Positions 13,133-19,859 of a stretch of DNA of 25,847 nt are shown here, in pieces. A program made the translations under genes and the position numbers. How positions within the stretch are numbered: position 1 is the stretch's first letter; each line of letters starts with the position of its first letter. The notes beneath the pieces were generated by a model. It had not been told where the DNA came from, did no database searches, and worked only from the letters and a program-made list of their open reading frames with translations. The DNA is from Gammaproteobacteria bacterium UBA1119 (lineage in GTDB: Bacteria > Pseudomonadota > Gammaproteobacteria > Pseudomonadales > Azotimanducaceae), in the NCBI GenBank assembly GCA_002313255.1, contig DCBA01000115.1, positions 1-25,847 of the forward strand. Direction: 5' to 3'.

Positions 13133-13302
13133 TACGAACCACCCTCCAGATCGGTGCGTTCCGTTGCTCGCACTAACAACTTTTTTTCCGCACGTAACGG
13201 CCACGCGCCAAGCACAACAAGCGCCACTATACTTATACCGTACACACTCCAAACGTACAGACCGTGACCGCCCATAGCGGCCCAGGTATAGAAGTCGCTC
13301 AA
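13132..13302 (-). CDS. ccmD: Haem exporter small subunit CcmD (TTG start)
   Basis: A 56-residue protein between ccmC and ccmE. The N-terminal part reads SDFYTWAAMGGHGLYVWSVYG, the CcmD signature, followed by one membrane helix (ISIVALVVLGAWPL) and a short basic tail. CcmD joins CcmABC and is needed to release holo-CcmE. The start is TTG at 13302, overlapping the ccmC stop as TTGA. GAGGAG nine bases upstream supports it, and it restores the conserved region before the helix. An ATG at 13275 would cut off the signature. The stop overlaps the ccmE ATG by one base (TAATG). It is short and lacks an ATG at the proper place, so automated calling may miss or truncate it. Confidence 0.93.
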   Translation of the reverse strand: MSDFYTWAAMGGHGLYVWSVYGISIVALVVLGAWPLRAEKKLLVRATERTDLEGGS

Positions 13303-14051
13303 CGTTGCATGCTCCTCGTGATGTCACGGACCCATTCCGTCGCCTGTTCACGTTTAAGGACTTCCACTCGCATCGCCGCCAAGATCACGCCTGCAATGAA
13401 AATATACAAACCGGTCGTGTTGAAAAGGAGAGGCCACAACATGCTGGTCTCAATCGTCGGTTCATTAGTAAACGTGATACTCGCTGGTTGGTGCAATGTC
13501 GTAAACCATTCAACCGAATACTTGATGATAGGGATGTTAACGACGCCGACGAGCGCAAGTATCGCTACGGAATACGCAGCCCGATCCAGCCGTGGAATCG
13601 CTTGGCGTAGTGCGATAAGCCCAAAAAACAGGAACAGGAGGACCAGTACTGACGTCGTTCGCATATCCCACACCCAGCCAGTGCCCCACGTCGGCATGCC
13701 CCATAAAATACCGCTCGCGAGGGATAGCAACGTCAAGATTGCACCAACGGGCGCCGCCGCTGCGATGAAAACATCCGCCATCTTCATACGCCAAACGACA
13801 TAGACAAATCCAGCCACGGCGCACGCGAAATAAACCATCTCGGCCAAGTGTGCGCTGGGTACATGAATGTACATGATCCTAAAACTATCGCCCTGGTATT
13901 TATCCGGGGGCGCCAACGCCAATCCCCAAAAACTTCCGATGATTAGGCCCAAAGTGCCGCCAATGTATAAACCACGGACCCACAAGGAAGAACCATGATA
14001 AAAAAAACGGGGAGAGCCCATGCGGTGAAATACATCCTTTATCGAGCCCAT
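13299..14051 (-). CDS. ccmC: Haem exporter membrane subunit CcmC
   Basis: 250 residues with six predicted membrane helices. CcmC presents haem to CcmE on the periplasmic face. The two expected haem-ligand histidines are present in YIHVP (His63) and TLHQP (His187). The tryptophan-rich motif reads WGTGWVWDMRTTS (residues 122-134). The common gammaproteobacterial form is WGTWWVWDARLTS, so one Trp is replaced by Gly and the Leu by Thr. The ATG follows the ccmB stop by one base, and the stop overlaps the TTG of ccmD. Confidence 0.96.
   Translation of the reverse strand: MGSIKDVFHRMGSPRFFYHGSSLWVRGLYIGGTLGLIIGSFWGLALAPPDKYQGDSFRIMYIHVPSAHLAEMVYFACAVAGFVYVVWRMKMADVFIAAAAPVGAILTLLSLASGILWGMPTWGTGWVWDMRTTSVLVLLFLFFGLIALRQAIPRLDRAAYSVAILALVGVVNIPIIKYSVEWFTTLHQPASITFTNEPTIETSMLWPLLFNTTGLYIFIAGVILAAMRVEVLKREQATEWVRDITRSMQR
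13312..13317 (-). promoter_or_regulatory. Ribosome binding site for ccmD
   Basis: GAGGAG on the minus strand within the last codons of ccmC, nine bases before the TTG at 13302. It is the best Shine-Dalgarno match I noticed in the operon and decides the TTG start of ccmD. Confidence 0.65.
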
Positions 14052-14052
14052 A

Positions 14053-14721
14053 TCAATACTCCTGACTACCCCTCAGCGCCGCGCCAATCGCAAAGGGCGC
14101 CAGTGTAATCGATCCCGCTAACAACGCGGTTAGCCAAAGGACTGGCCCAGTTACCGTGGCTCCATCTAATACCCGATAACAAGCGCCCGAACCAAAAATC
14201 AGAACGGGAATGTAAAGGGGCATCACCAATACGGCTAAAAGTAATCCCCCACGACCAAGGCCGGCCGTCAATGCCGCTCCAATCCCTCCGATTAACGTTA
14301 GCACCGGCGTACCGAGCAAAAGCGTTCCGACGAGGATTGTTATTATTTCAAATGGCGCGTTAATAAATACCGCAGCAAGCGGTGAGAGGATCGCGACGGG
14401 CAGCCCACTCACGCACCAATGCGCTAAAAGCTTACCCAGTACTCCTAGAAATAAAGGCCGACTATCCAGCAACATTAGTTCTAAGCTGCCATCGTCATGG
14501 TCACGATGAAAAAGATTTTCCGTCGACAGCATGGCGGCAAAAAGCGCGACAACCCAAACAACTCCCGGGGCTACTCGGGGCAACGTTTCGCTGTCGGTTC
14601 CTACCGCGAAAACGAACAGAGACAAGGCAAGTACAAAGAATGCAATCGGATTGGCGGTCTCGGTCCGCCCACGAATCGCGACCAGAAGGTCGCGACGAAA
14701 TTGCACTCCAAAATTCCCCAT
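14053..14721 (-). CDS. ccmB: Haem exporter membrane subunit CcmB
   Basis: 222 residues with six predicted membrane helices and the start pattern typical of CcmB (FRRDLLVAIRGR.....NPIAFFVLAL). It is the permease-like partner of the ATPase CcmA in the CcmABCD complex, which uses ATP to release haem-loaded CcmE. The ATG overlaps the ccmA stop by one base (TGATG), and ccmC starts one base after its stop. Confidence 0.95.
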   Translation of the reverse strand: MGNFGVQFRRDLLVAIRGRTETANPIAFFVLALSLFVFAVGTDSETLPRVAPGVVWVVALFAAMLSTENLFHRDHDDGSLELMLLDSRPLFLGVLGKLLAHWCVSGLPVAILSPLAAVFINAPFEIITILVGTLLLGTPVLTLIGGIGAALTAGLGRGGLLLAVLVMPLYIPVLIFGSGACYRVLDGATVTGPVLWLTALLAGSITLAPFAIGAALRGSQEY

Positions 14722-15308
14722 CAGGTGCCGAGCTCAAGCACCCGGGTCTGAGGGAATTCGAGTTTGACGTGCGTCGCGCAAATACACCCGCCACCCGCGC
14801 TCCGATGCTTGGCAATGAGGTTACGTACCAGCGCGACCGCATCGTCGTCAAGCGACGTCATTGGCTCATCCAACAACCAAAGACGCGACTCCGAAATACA
14901 TAATCTTGCAAGCGCGGCGCGACGCATTTGACCTGCCGACAGCGTGCGGCATGGCGCGTCTTTGTACCTCTCCAAACCCGCATAGTGAATGGCGGACAAC
15001 AGCGTTTCTGGACTCACGTCTCTCTCTTGCAAACCGGCGCACCAGCGCAAGTTTTCAAGCGGGCTGAGCAATTCGTTCAATCCCGGTCGATGGCCCATAT
15101 AGAGCAAGCTAACTGCGCGTTTTATGACGCCGCCATCCGCTTCAAACAGTCCCGCCAAACATCGGAGCAACGTCGATTTACCACTGCCGTTGGGGCCCCA
15201 GAGTTCCAGGACGTCTCCAGAGACAACCGTAAGACCGAGTCGGTCGAACAGTCGCTGACCTGCAACCATGCAAGTCAGATCGTTTGCTTCGATCAATGAT
15301 TGATTCAA
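14721..15308 (-). CDS. ccmA: Haem exporter ATP-binding subunit CcmA
   Basis: 195 residues, a short ABC ATPase as usual for CcmA. It has Walker A GPNGSGKST (38-46), the signature LSAGQMRRAALARL and Walker B LWLLDEPMTSLDD. It drives release of holo-CcmE from CcmC/D. The start is uncertain. There is no ATG before residue 14, and alignment to the family N-terminus (M.EA..L) favours the TTG at 15308 or the TTG four codons later (15296); neither has a clear Shine-Dalgarno sequence. It is the first gene of the ccm operon, with a perfect TATAAT about 35 bp upstream. Confidence 0.93.
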   Translation of the reverse strand: MNQSLIEANDLTCMVAGQRLFDRLGLTVVSGDVLELWGPNGSGKSTLLRCLAGLFEADGGVIKRAVSLLYMGHRPGLNELLSPLENLRWCAGLQERDVSPETLLSAIHYAGLERYKDAPCRTLSAGQMRRAALARLCISESRLWLLDEPMTSLDDDAVALVRNLIAKHRSAGGGCICATHVKLEFPQTRVLELGT

Positions 15309-15343
15309 AAGAAGGGCGTTTCAATACAGATACGTTAAACACG

Positions 15344-15349
15344 ATTATA
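15344..15349 (-). promoter_or_regulatory. Candidate -10 box for the ccm operon
   Basis: A perfect TATAAT on the minus strand, 36 bp upstream of the TTG of ccmA. The -35 position at 16-18 bp spacing matches poorly (ATGCCG is the best, 3 of 6), so this may be an activator-dependent or weak promoter. On the plus strand the overlapping TATAGT (15346-15351) could serve the divergent peptidase gene, again with a poor -35. Confidence 0.4.
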
Positions 15350-15552
15350 GTGGGCGGACGCACGTTCGGCATCCGCTCTGAAGGTTTTGGGATACGTCGG
15401 ATGCATCTCGCTGTCTTTTGCCATCCCGTGGTTCGCTAACAACGTCTATAGCTCTCCGTGCGGTCAACGGGAAAATGCGATATACAAGGCGTGCCATAAA
15501 GAAATGCGCTAAACCGGCTTTGAACCATGACTCCAAGTCGACGGAACCCACG

Positions 15553-17214
15553 ATGCCTTTGATCAGTACACGGTCATTTAGACGATCGGTCTTTTCAAGG
15601 CCTGTTATTCGTCTGATGACCAGAATCTTGACCCTCATCGCGGCGGTATTGCTTAGCAGCTGCGGAGGGTCCAGCACGAGTGAAATTAAGGCCAATCTTG
15701 ATAGCCCCGATAACATTCAAAGTGCAACCGAATCGAGCACCTCGTCCGAAGAAGGATGGGTTGAAGGCGTATTTGAAGCGCCGGAAACTTTTCGCTATCT
15801 CTGTGCGAATCCCCGAATCGGTGACGATCCAGCGACCGGAAGCGCGTACCTCGACGCAGTGGGCACGACGACGGATGAAAACAACTGGCTGCGTTCGTGG
15901 AGCAATAAGCTCTATCTCTGGTACCGCGAGATCGAGGATCTCGATCCCGCTGAATATACAACGTCGGAATATTTTGACCTGATGAAAAGTTTCGGGACCA
16001 CCGCGTCGGGAAATCCCCAAGACAAGTACCACTTCACCTACGACACGGAAGAGTGGCGCCAGCTATCTCAATCCGGAATCACGGCGGGTTACGGCGCGGA
16101 GCTGGCCATTTTATCTTCTTCCCCTCCCCGAGAAGTTGTGGTCGCATTTACCGAACCAAACACTCCTGCGACCGCCAGCGACGTGAATCTTGCTCGCGGA
16201 ACAATCATCGTTGAGGTTGATGGAGTCGACGTCGAGAACGGGTCGGACACGGACACACTCAACGCCGGTTTGTTTCCGGCGACGACGGGGGAAAGCCACG
16301 AATTCTTGGTTAGAGACCTCGGCACGACCGAACCGCGCACCGTCACCATAGAATCCGCTTTGATTACCCAAGATCCCGTACAAAACGTCAAAGTGATCAC
16401 TACAGATTCTGGCGATGTTGGTTATATGCTGTTCAACGCACATCTGGCACCTTCCGAACTTGAACTCATCGATGCCGTCGAGTCCCTCAGCGGAGCAGGT
16501 GTCGTCGATCTCGTCCTCGACCTTCGCTACAACGGTGGGGGCTATCTCGACATCGCGAACGAACTAGCTTTTATGATCGCCGGTTCGGAACGCGCGACAG
16601 GAAAGGTATTCGGCGAGATCCAGTTCAACGACAAACACCCTTCCACCAATCCCGTCACGGGAGCGGCTCTAGAACCAGAACTTTTCCATACTTCCGCGCG
16701 GGGGTTTTCCGCTTCGTCGGGAGCGGCTCTACCCGCACTTAACCTTGAACGAGTTTTCGTGTTGACTGGGCCAGGTACCTGTTCGGCCAGTGAATCCATC
16801 ATCAACGGTCTGCGTGGTATCGACGTCGAGGTAATCCAAATCGGAACATCCACATGTGGTAAACCGTACGGTTTTTACGCTTTCGACAATTGTGGAACCA
16901 CCTATTTTTCGATCCAGTTTCGTAGCTCCAACGCAAAGGGGTTTGGCGATTACACCGACGGGTTTTCGCCAACCAACGAACCGTCGCCCGGAACAGCACT
17001 GCCAGGTTGTTTTGTTCCTGACGATTTTGGCCACGCTCTCGGAGATCCGTTAGAGGATCGACTCAACACGGCCCTCGCCTACCGTACCGACGCGAATTGT
17101 CCGGCGGAGGCCAAAGCCGCTATCGCACACAAGTCGGCTTCAACTTCCGACGTTCTTGCCAACGGAAAGATCCGACAACCTTTCTTCGGATCGCTAGGCT
17201 TGTTGCGCGATTAA
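15553..17214 (+). CDS. S41-family (C-terminal processing type) peptidase lipoprotein
   Basis: 553 residues from the chosen ATG. A long basic n-region precedes a lipoprotein signal ending in LLSSC. The protein then has an N-terminal helical part with a conserved WL.SW.NKLYLWY-type segment, a PDZ-like region (about 170-250), the S41 motif LRYNGGGY, and the catalytic dyad: Ser411 in TCSASES and Lys437 in TCGKPYG. Such proteases trim or degrade envelope proteins. The branch differs from Prc in this window and looks like the lipoprotein S41 group found in marine gammaproteobacteria (inference). ATGs at 15418 and 15616 are alternatives; 15553 is preferred for a GGA nearby and a complete signal. Cysteines directly before the catalytic Ser and two residues before the catalytic Lys are unusual. 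A 14-bp direct repeat (16658-16671, 16718-16731) lies exactly 20 codons apart and encodes GAAL twice. Confidence 0.85.
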   Translation: MPLISTRSFRRSVFSRPVIRLMTRILTLIAAVLLSSCGGSSTSEIKANLDSPDNIQSATESSTSSEEGWVEGVFEAPETFRYLCANPRIGDDPATGSAYLDAVGTTTDENNWLRSWSNKLYLWYREIEDLDPAEYTTSEYFDLMKSFGTTASGNPQDKYHFTYDTEEWRQLSQSGITAGYGAELAILSSSPPREVVVAFTEPNTPATASDVNLARGTIIVEVDGVDVENGSDTDTLNAGLFPATTGESHEFLVRDLGTTEPRTVTIESALITQDPVQNVKVITTDSGDVGYMLFNAHLAPSELELIDAVESLSGAGVVDLVLDLRYNGGGYLDIANELAFMIAGSERATGKVFGEIQFNDKHPSTNPVTGAALEPELFHTSARGFSASSGAALPALNLERVFVLTGPGTCSASESIINGLRGIDVEVIQIGTSTCGKPYGFYAFDNCGTTYFSIQFRSSNAKGFGDYTDGFSPTNEPSPGTALPGCFVPDDFGHALGDPLEDRLNTALAYRTDANCPAEAKAAIAHKSASTSDVLANGKIRQPFFGSLGLLRD

Positions 17215-17279
17215 GGATGCCTGCATGTTCGCGGCACGCTAGAGCCTCCTGGCCTACATAAAACGAACACTGTAATGAA

Positions 17280-18476
17280 TTAAGAGGCTGCGTCCGTCCG
17301 AGAGACTCGATAAACCGCATTGGCGAAATCGTCTGAGACATAGATGTTGCCCTCGTGGTCCTCCGCAACCTCAGCCGGCCGACCGATCACATCATCGTCC
17401 AGCAGGAAGCCAGTAAGGAAATCTTGGGCGATAATCCCGTTAGCATCCCAATGCAAAGAGACGACTTTATACCCGCTCTTACGGCTCCGATTCCACGAAC
17501 CATGCAACGCTACTAAGGCTGAGTCCGCCATATAAGAGCGATGGATGGGTGAGCGCAAAAATACGATTCCAAGCGGCGCGTTGTGCGCAGGAAAATCGAA
17601 AACTGGCGGTATCGAGTCAGCAATTACCGTTTCCTTGCCGTTTCCGAAGTCTGGATCAGGAATACGCGATCCATTGGCGTATGGCCAGCCGTAAAAGCCC
17701 CCAGCCCGAATACGATTGAGTTCGCAGGGTGGAAAGTCATCGCCAAGTAGATCCCGTCCGTTATCTGTCGCGTACAGTTGCCCATCGTTTGGCGACCAAT
17801 CAAAACCCGCTGAATTCCTTAGGCCCGTTGCAAAGAGCTTCTCACCCGAACCGTCCAGCTGATACTGCAATAGTGTTCCGCGGCGCACATCGTTCTCTTC
17901 GCAAACATTACAGCTTGATCCGACCGCAACGTACATTAAGCCGTCCGGCCCAATCCGTATGGTTTTTTTCCAGTGATTACCCCCGGCAGGAAGACCCTGG
18001 ACTAAAACCTCGTATTCTCCCGATATTTGCCGACCGTCAAAGGGGACGCGACCAATCCCGTCCTCCTCTGCGACATAGAGGAACCCATCGTAAAGATCCA
18101 ACCCGTTAGGACCATTCAACCCTTCCAAAACGACATCGTAACCGTCCGACCGGCCGTCGCCGCTGGCATCCGAGTAAAGAATCAGAACCCGACCGGTCCC
18201 AGGCGATGCAACAAGTAGGTGATTCGCATCCGTTACTCGGAGAACGCGCGCGTCTTTAATGCCCACCGCAAACAAAGTTACTCGATAGCCATTGGGAACT
18301 TTCAGCCGTGCGGAGACGATGGCGTCATCCACCCTCGGTGGGTCGACGTAGCCTGGGAAGAAATTACCCAACATAGAGAGGGGAACGTTCACAGGGGGAA
18401 GAACGATCCAGATTGCCAGCAGTAACAACGCCAGGACGACCCCAAGACCAATGAATAGTCGACGCAGAATCTTCAT
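17280..18476 (-). CDS. Membrane-anchored PQQ-dependent sugar (sorbosone-type) dehydrogenase
   Basis: 398 residues. An N-terminal uncleaved-looking anchor (LFIGLGVVLALLLLAIWIVLPP) precedes a beta-propeller domain of the sorbosone/glucose dehydrogenase family. Landmarks are GNHWKKTIRIGPDGLMYV, the CNVC pair in SSCNVC, DNGRDLLGDDFP and HGSWNRSRKSGYKV. It shares these blocks with the protein at 153-1271, so the two are paralogues of different localisation: one secreted, one anchored. The ATG at 18476 is preferred because GGAG lies nine bases upstream; the frame is open to 18524. It lies 97 bp beyond yheU on the same strand and may be cotranscribed. Substrate and electron acceptor are not evident. 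Confidence 0.85.
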   Translation of the reverse strand: MKILRRLFIGLGVVLALLLLAIWIVLPPVNVPLSMLGNFFPGYVDPPRVDDAIVSARLKVPNGYRVTLFAVGIKDARVLRVTDANHLLVASPGTGRVLILYSDASGDGRSDGYDVVLEGLNGPNGLDLYDGFLYVAEEDGIGRVPFDGRQISGEYEVLVQGLPAGGNHWKKTIRIGPDGLMYVAVGSSCNVCEENDVRRGTLLQYQLDGSGEKLFATGLRNSAGFDWSPNDGQLYATDNGRDLLGDDFPPCELNRIRAGGFYGWPYANGSRIPDPDFGNGKETVIADSIPPVFDFPAHNAPLGIVFLRSPIHRSYMADSALVALHGSWNRSRKSGYKVVSLHWDANGIIAQDFLTGFLLDDDVIGRPAEVAEDHEGNIYVSDDFANAVYRVSRTDAAS

Positions 18477-18573
18477 CACCTCTATCTCCAACTCGTTTTT
18501 CGGCGGACAACAACGGGGCCGCATGAATAATGACTCGCGTTGATCCGATACGAATGCAAAATCAAAGTTGCGA

Positions 18574-18786
18574 TCAACCGCCTGACCTGTTTCGCGTAAT
18601 TAGATGTGTACTTCCGAGCTTGGAATCGTACGTGATAATGGCCGCGCCCTCCTTGAGTTGCCGCAGAATCTCCGTACGTTTTGAGTCAAGCGTCCCATCC
18701 GTCACTCCACTTTCGCGGGTGATGTACTCATCGATGACTCCCCATAGCGCGTCGTCAGAGAGCTCTTGATGGGGTATTTCGATCAT
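18574..18786 (-). CDS. yheU: UPF0270 (YheU-like) protein
   Basis: 70 residues matching the small UPF0270/YheU family. It opens [21 protein letters not shown], compared with the family pattern IPW..L....L..LIE.F, followed by REG-like, QLK.G.A and a final hydrophobic strand. No biochemical role is established for the family. The gene overlaps the ttcA stop as ATGA, so the two are probably translated together; a link to tRNA thiolation would be inference only. Confidence 0.85.
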   Translation of the reverse strand: MIEIPHQELSDDALWGVIDEYITRESGVTDGTLDSKRTEILRQLKEGAAIITYDSKLGSTHLITRNRSGG

Positions 18787-19613
18787 CTAGTACCGCTCGC
18801 CGTCCGCTCGGCTAAAGGCAATAATCGGAATTGCTGCTTAAGATTGGCAAAGTCGAATAGATTGGCGTCGGCCAGATGAGAAGGTACGAGGTTTTGCATG
18901 GCGCGGGCAATATTTTCGACGCGGCCTGGCTGAATCTCATCCCACCGACCGCACATCTCTTTGATAATCTGTCGCTGCATGTTTTCCTGTGAACCACAAA
19001 GATTGCACGGAATAATGGGGTGTTGCTGGAAACCGCTGAAGCGCGCAATGTCTCGTTCACGGACGTAGTACAACGGGCGAATCACGACATGAGCACCATC
19101 ATCAGAGAGGAGTTTGGGAGGCATTGATTTCATTTTGCCGCCGAAAAACATATTAAGGAAAAGGGTTTCGACCGCGTCATCGAGGTGGTGCCCTAAGGCG
19201 ATTTTTGTCGCGCCTAATGCGTTCGCTCGGTTGTAGAGAATGCCCCGCCGAAGTCGCGAACAAATCGGACAATACGTTTTACCGGCAGGCGTCAGATCCT
19301 TGACGATGGAAAATGTATCCTCCTCGACAATATGGTATTCGACATCCAGCTCGTCGAGGTAACCGGGCAGTACATTGGAGGGGAACCCGGGCTGTTTCTG
19401 GTCGAGGTTCAACGCAAATAATGTGAACCGAACGGGCGCGCTGCGCTGCAAGGATCGCAACACATCCAGCAGCGTGTACGAATCCTTTCCGCCAGAGAGG
19501 CAGACCATCACACGATCGCCTTCCTCAATCATGGAGTGGTCAACCACGGCTCGCCCGACCAAACGCCTCAACTTCTTGCTCAGCTTGTTATGTTCAACGT
19601 TTGCCTTCGCCAT
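18783..19613 (-). CDS. ttcA: tRNA 2-thiocytidine(32) synthetase TtcA
   Basis: 276 residues from the ATG at 19613. The PP-loop SGGKDS (40-45) binds ATP. The cysteines of CPIC and CNLC are those that hold the iron-sulfur cluster in the TtcA family. TtcA adds sulfur to cytidine 32 of certain tRNAs. The N-terminus ([34 protein letters not shown]) matches the family closely. A GTG at 19661 in the same frame is an alternative but adds residues unlike the family. It is divergent from thrS and overlaps yheU at its end. Confidence 0.96.
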   Translation of the reverse strand: MAKANVEHNKLSKKLRRLVGRAVVDHSMIEEGDRVMVCLSGGKDSYTLLDVLRSLQRSAPVRFTLFALNLDQKQPGFPSNVLPGYLDELDVEYHIVEEDTFSIVKDLTPAGKTYCPICSRLRRGILYNRANALGATKIALGHHLDDAVETLFLNMFFGGKMKSMPPKLLSDDGAHVVIRPLYYVRERDIARFSGFQQHPIIPCNLCGSQENMQRQIIKEMCGRWDEIQPGRVENIARAMQNLVPSHLADANLFDFANLKQQFRLLPLAERTASGTR

Positions 19614-19859
19614 AGACGCGCCAGTGTGCGATCGAAGATATGGAATAGCAACGCCGTGCACTTCAATTCAACGAACCCGAATTCCTTGCATTCGGACTCC
19701 CGGTCTCTATGATTACGCCGCGACCAATTACTGTGGCGCACGACTGACCGACATGCCGCGTCGACGAGCCGCTTAATGGCAAAAACGGCGTATTTCAACC
19801 GAACTCTTATACAGACATGCGGAGACTAGCGAGCCGGCGTCTTGCATCAGGAGATACCT
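19614..19859. other. Divergent intergenic region ttcA/thrS
   Basis: A 246-bp gap that must hold promoters for both ttcA and thrS. The only secondary structure I noticed is a 6-bp inverted repeat with a 7-base loop (CCGAAT TCCTTGC ATTCGG, 19677-19695). A TATACA (19808-19813) before thrS has no matching -35. An in-frame TAG at 19827 closes the thrS frame, so no N-terminal domain can be hidden here. No tRNA gene is found. Confidence 0.5.
19849..19853 (+). promoter_or_regulatory. Ribosome binding site for thrS
   Basis: AGGAG within CAGGAGAT, six bases before the ATG at 19860. It decides that ATG over the in-frame TTG at 19842, which would place the Shine-Dalgarno sequence inside the coding region. 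Confidence 0.8.

Noticed and set aside
13133..13351. N-terminal extension of the CcmE frame
   Set aside because: Overlaps ccmD and the end of ccmC out of frame and is not like CcmE; the ATG at 13132 precedes the normal anchor.
8542..15308. ccm region as a horizontally acquired island
   Set aside because: No repeats, integrase, tRNA or visible composition break at either end, and gene order is standard for System I operons.
17215..17279. Terminator between the convergent S41 lipoprotein and dehydrogenase genes
   Set aside because: I looked for a GC hairpin followed by a T-run on either strand and found none. The same holds for the thrS/prc gap (21708-21743).
19660..19725. tRNA-like stretch (GGTTCG loop on the minus strand) in the ttcA/thrS gap
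   Set aside because: No acceptor stem, D-arm or anticodon arm can be paired around it; only a 6-bp hairpin is present.
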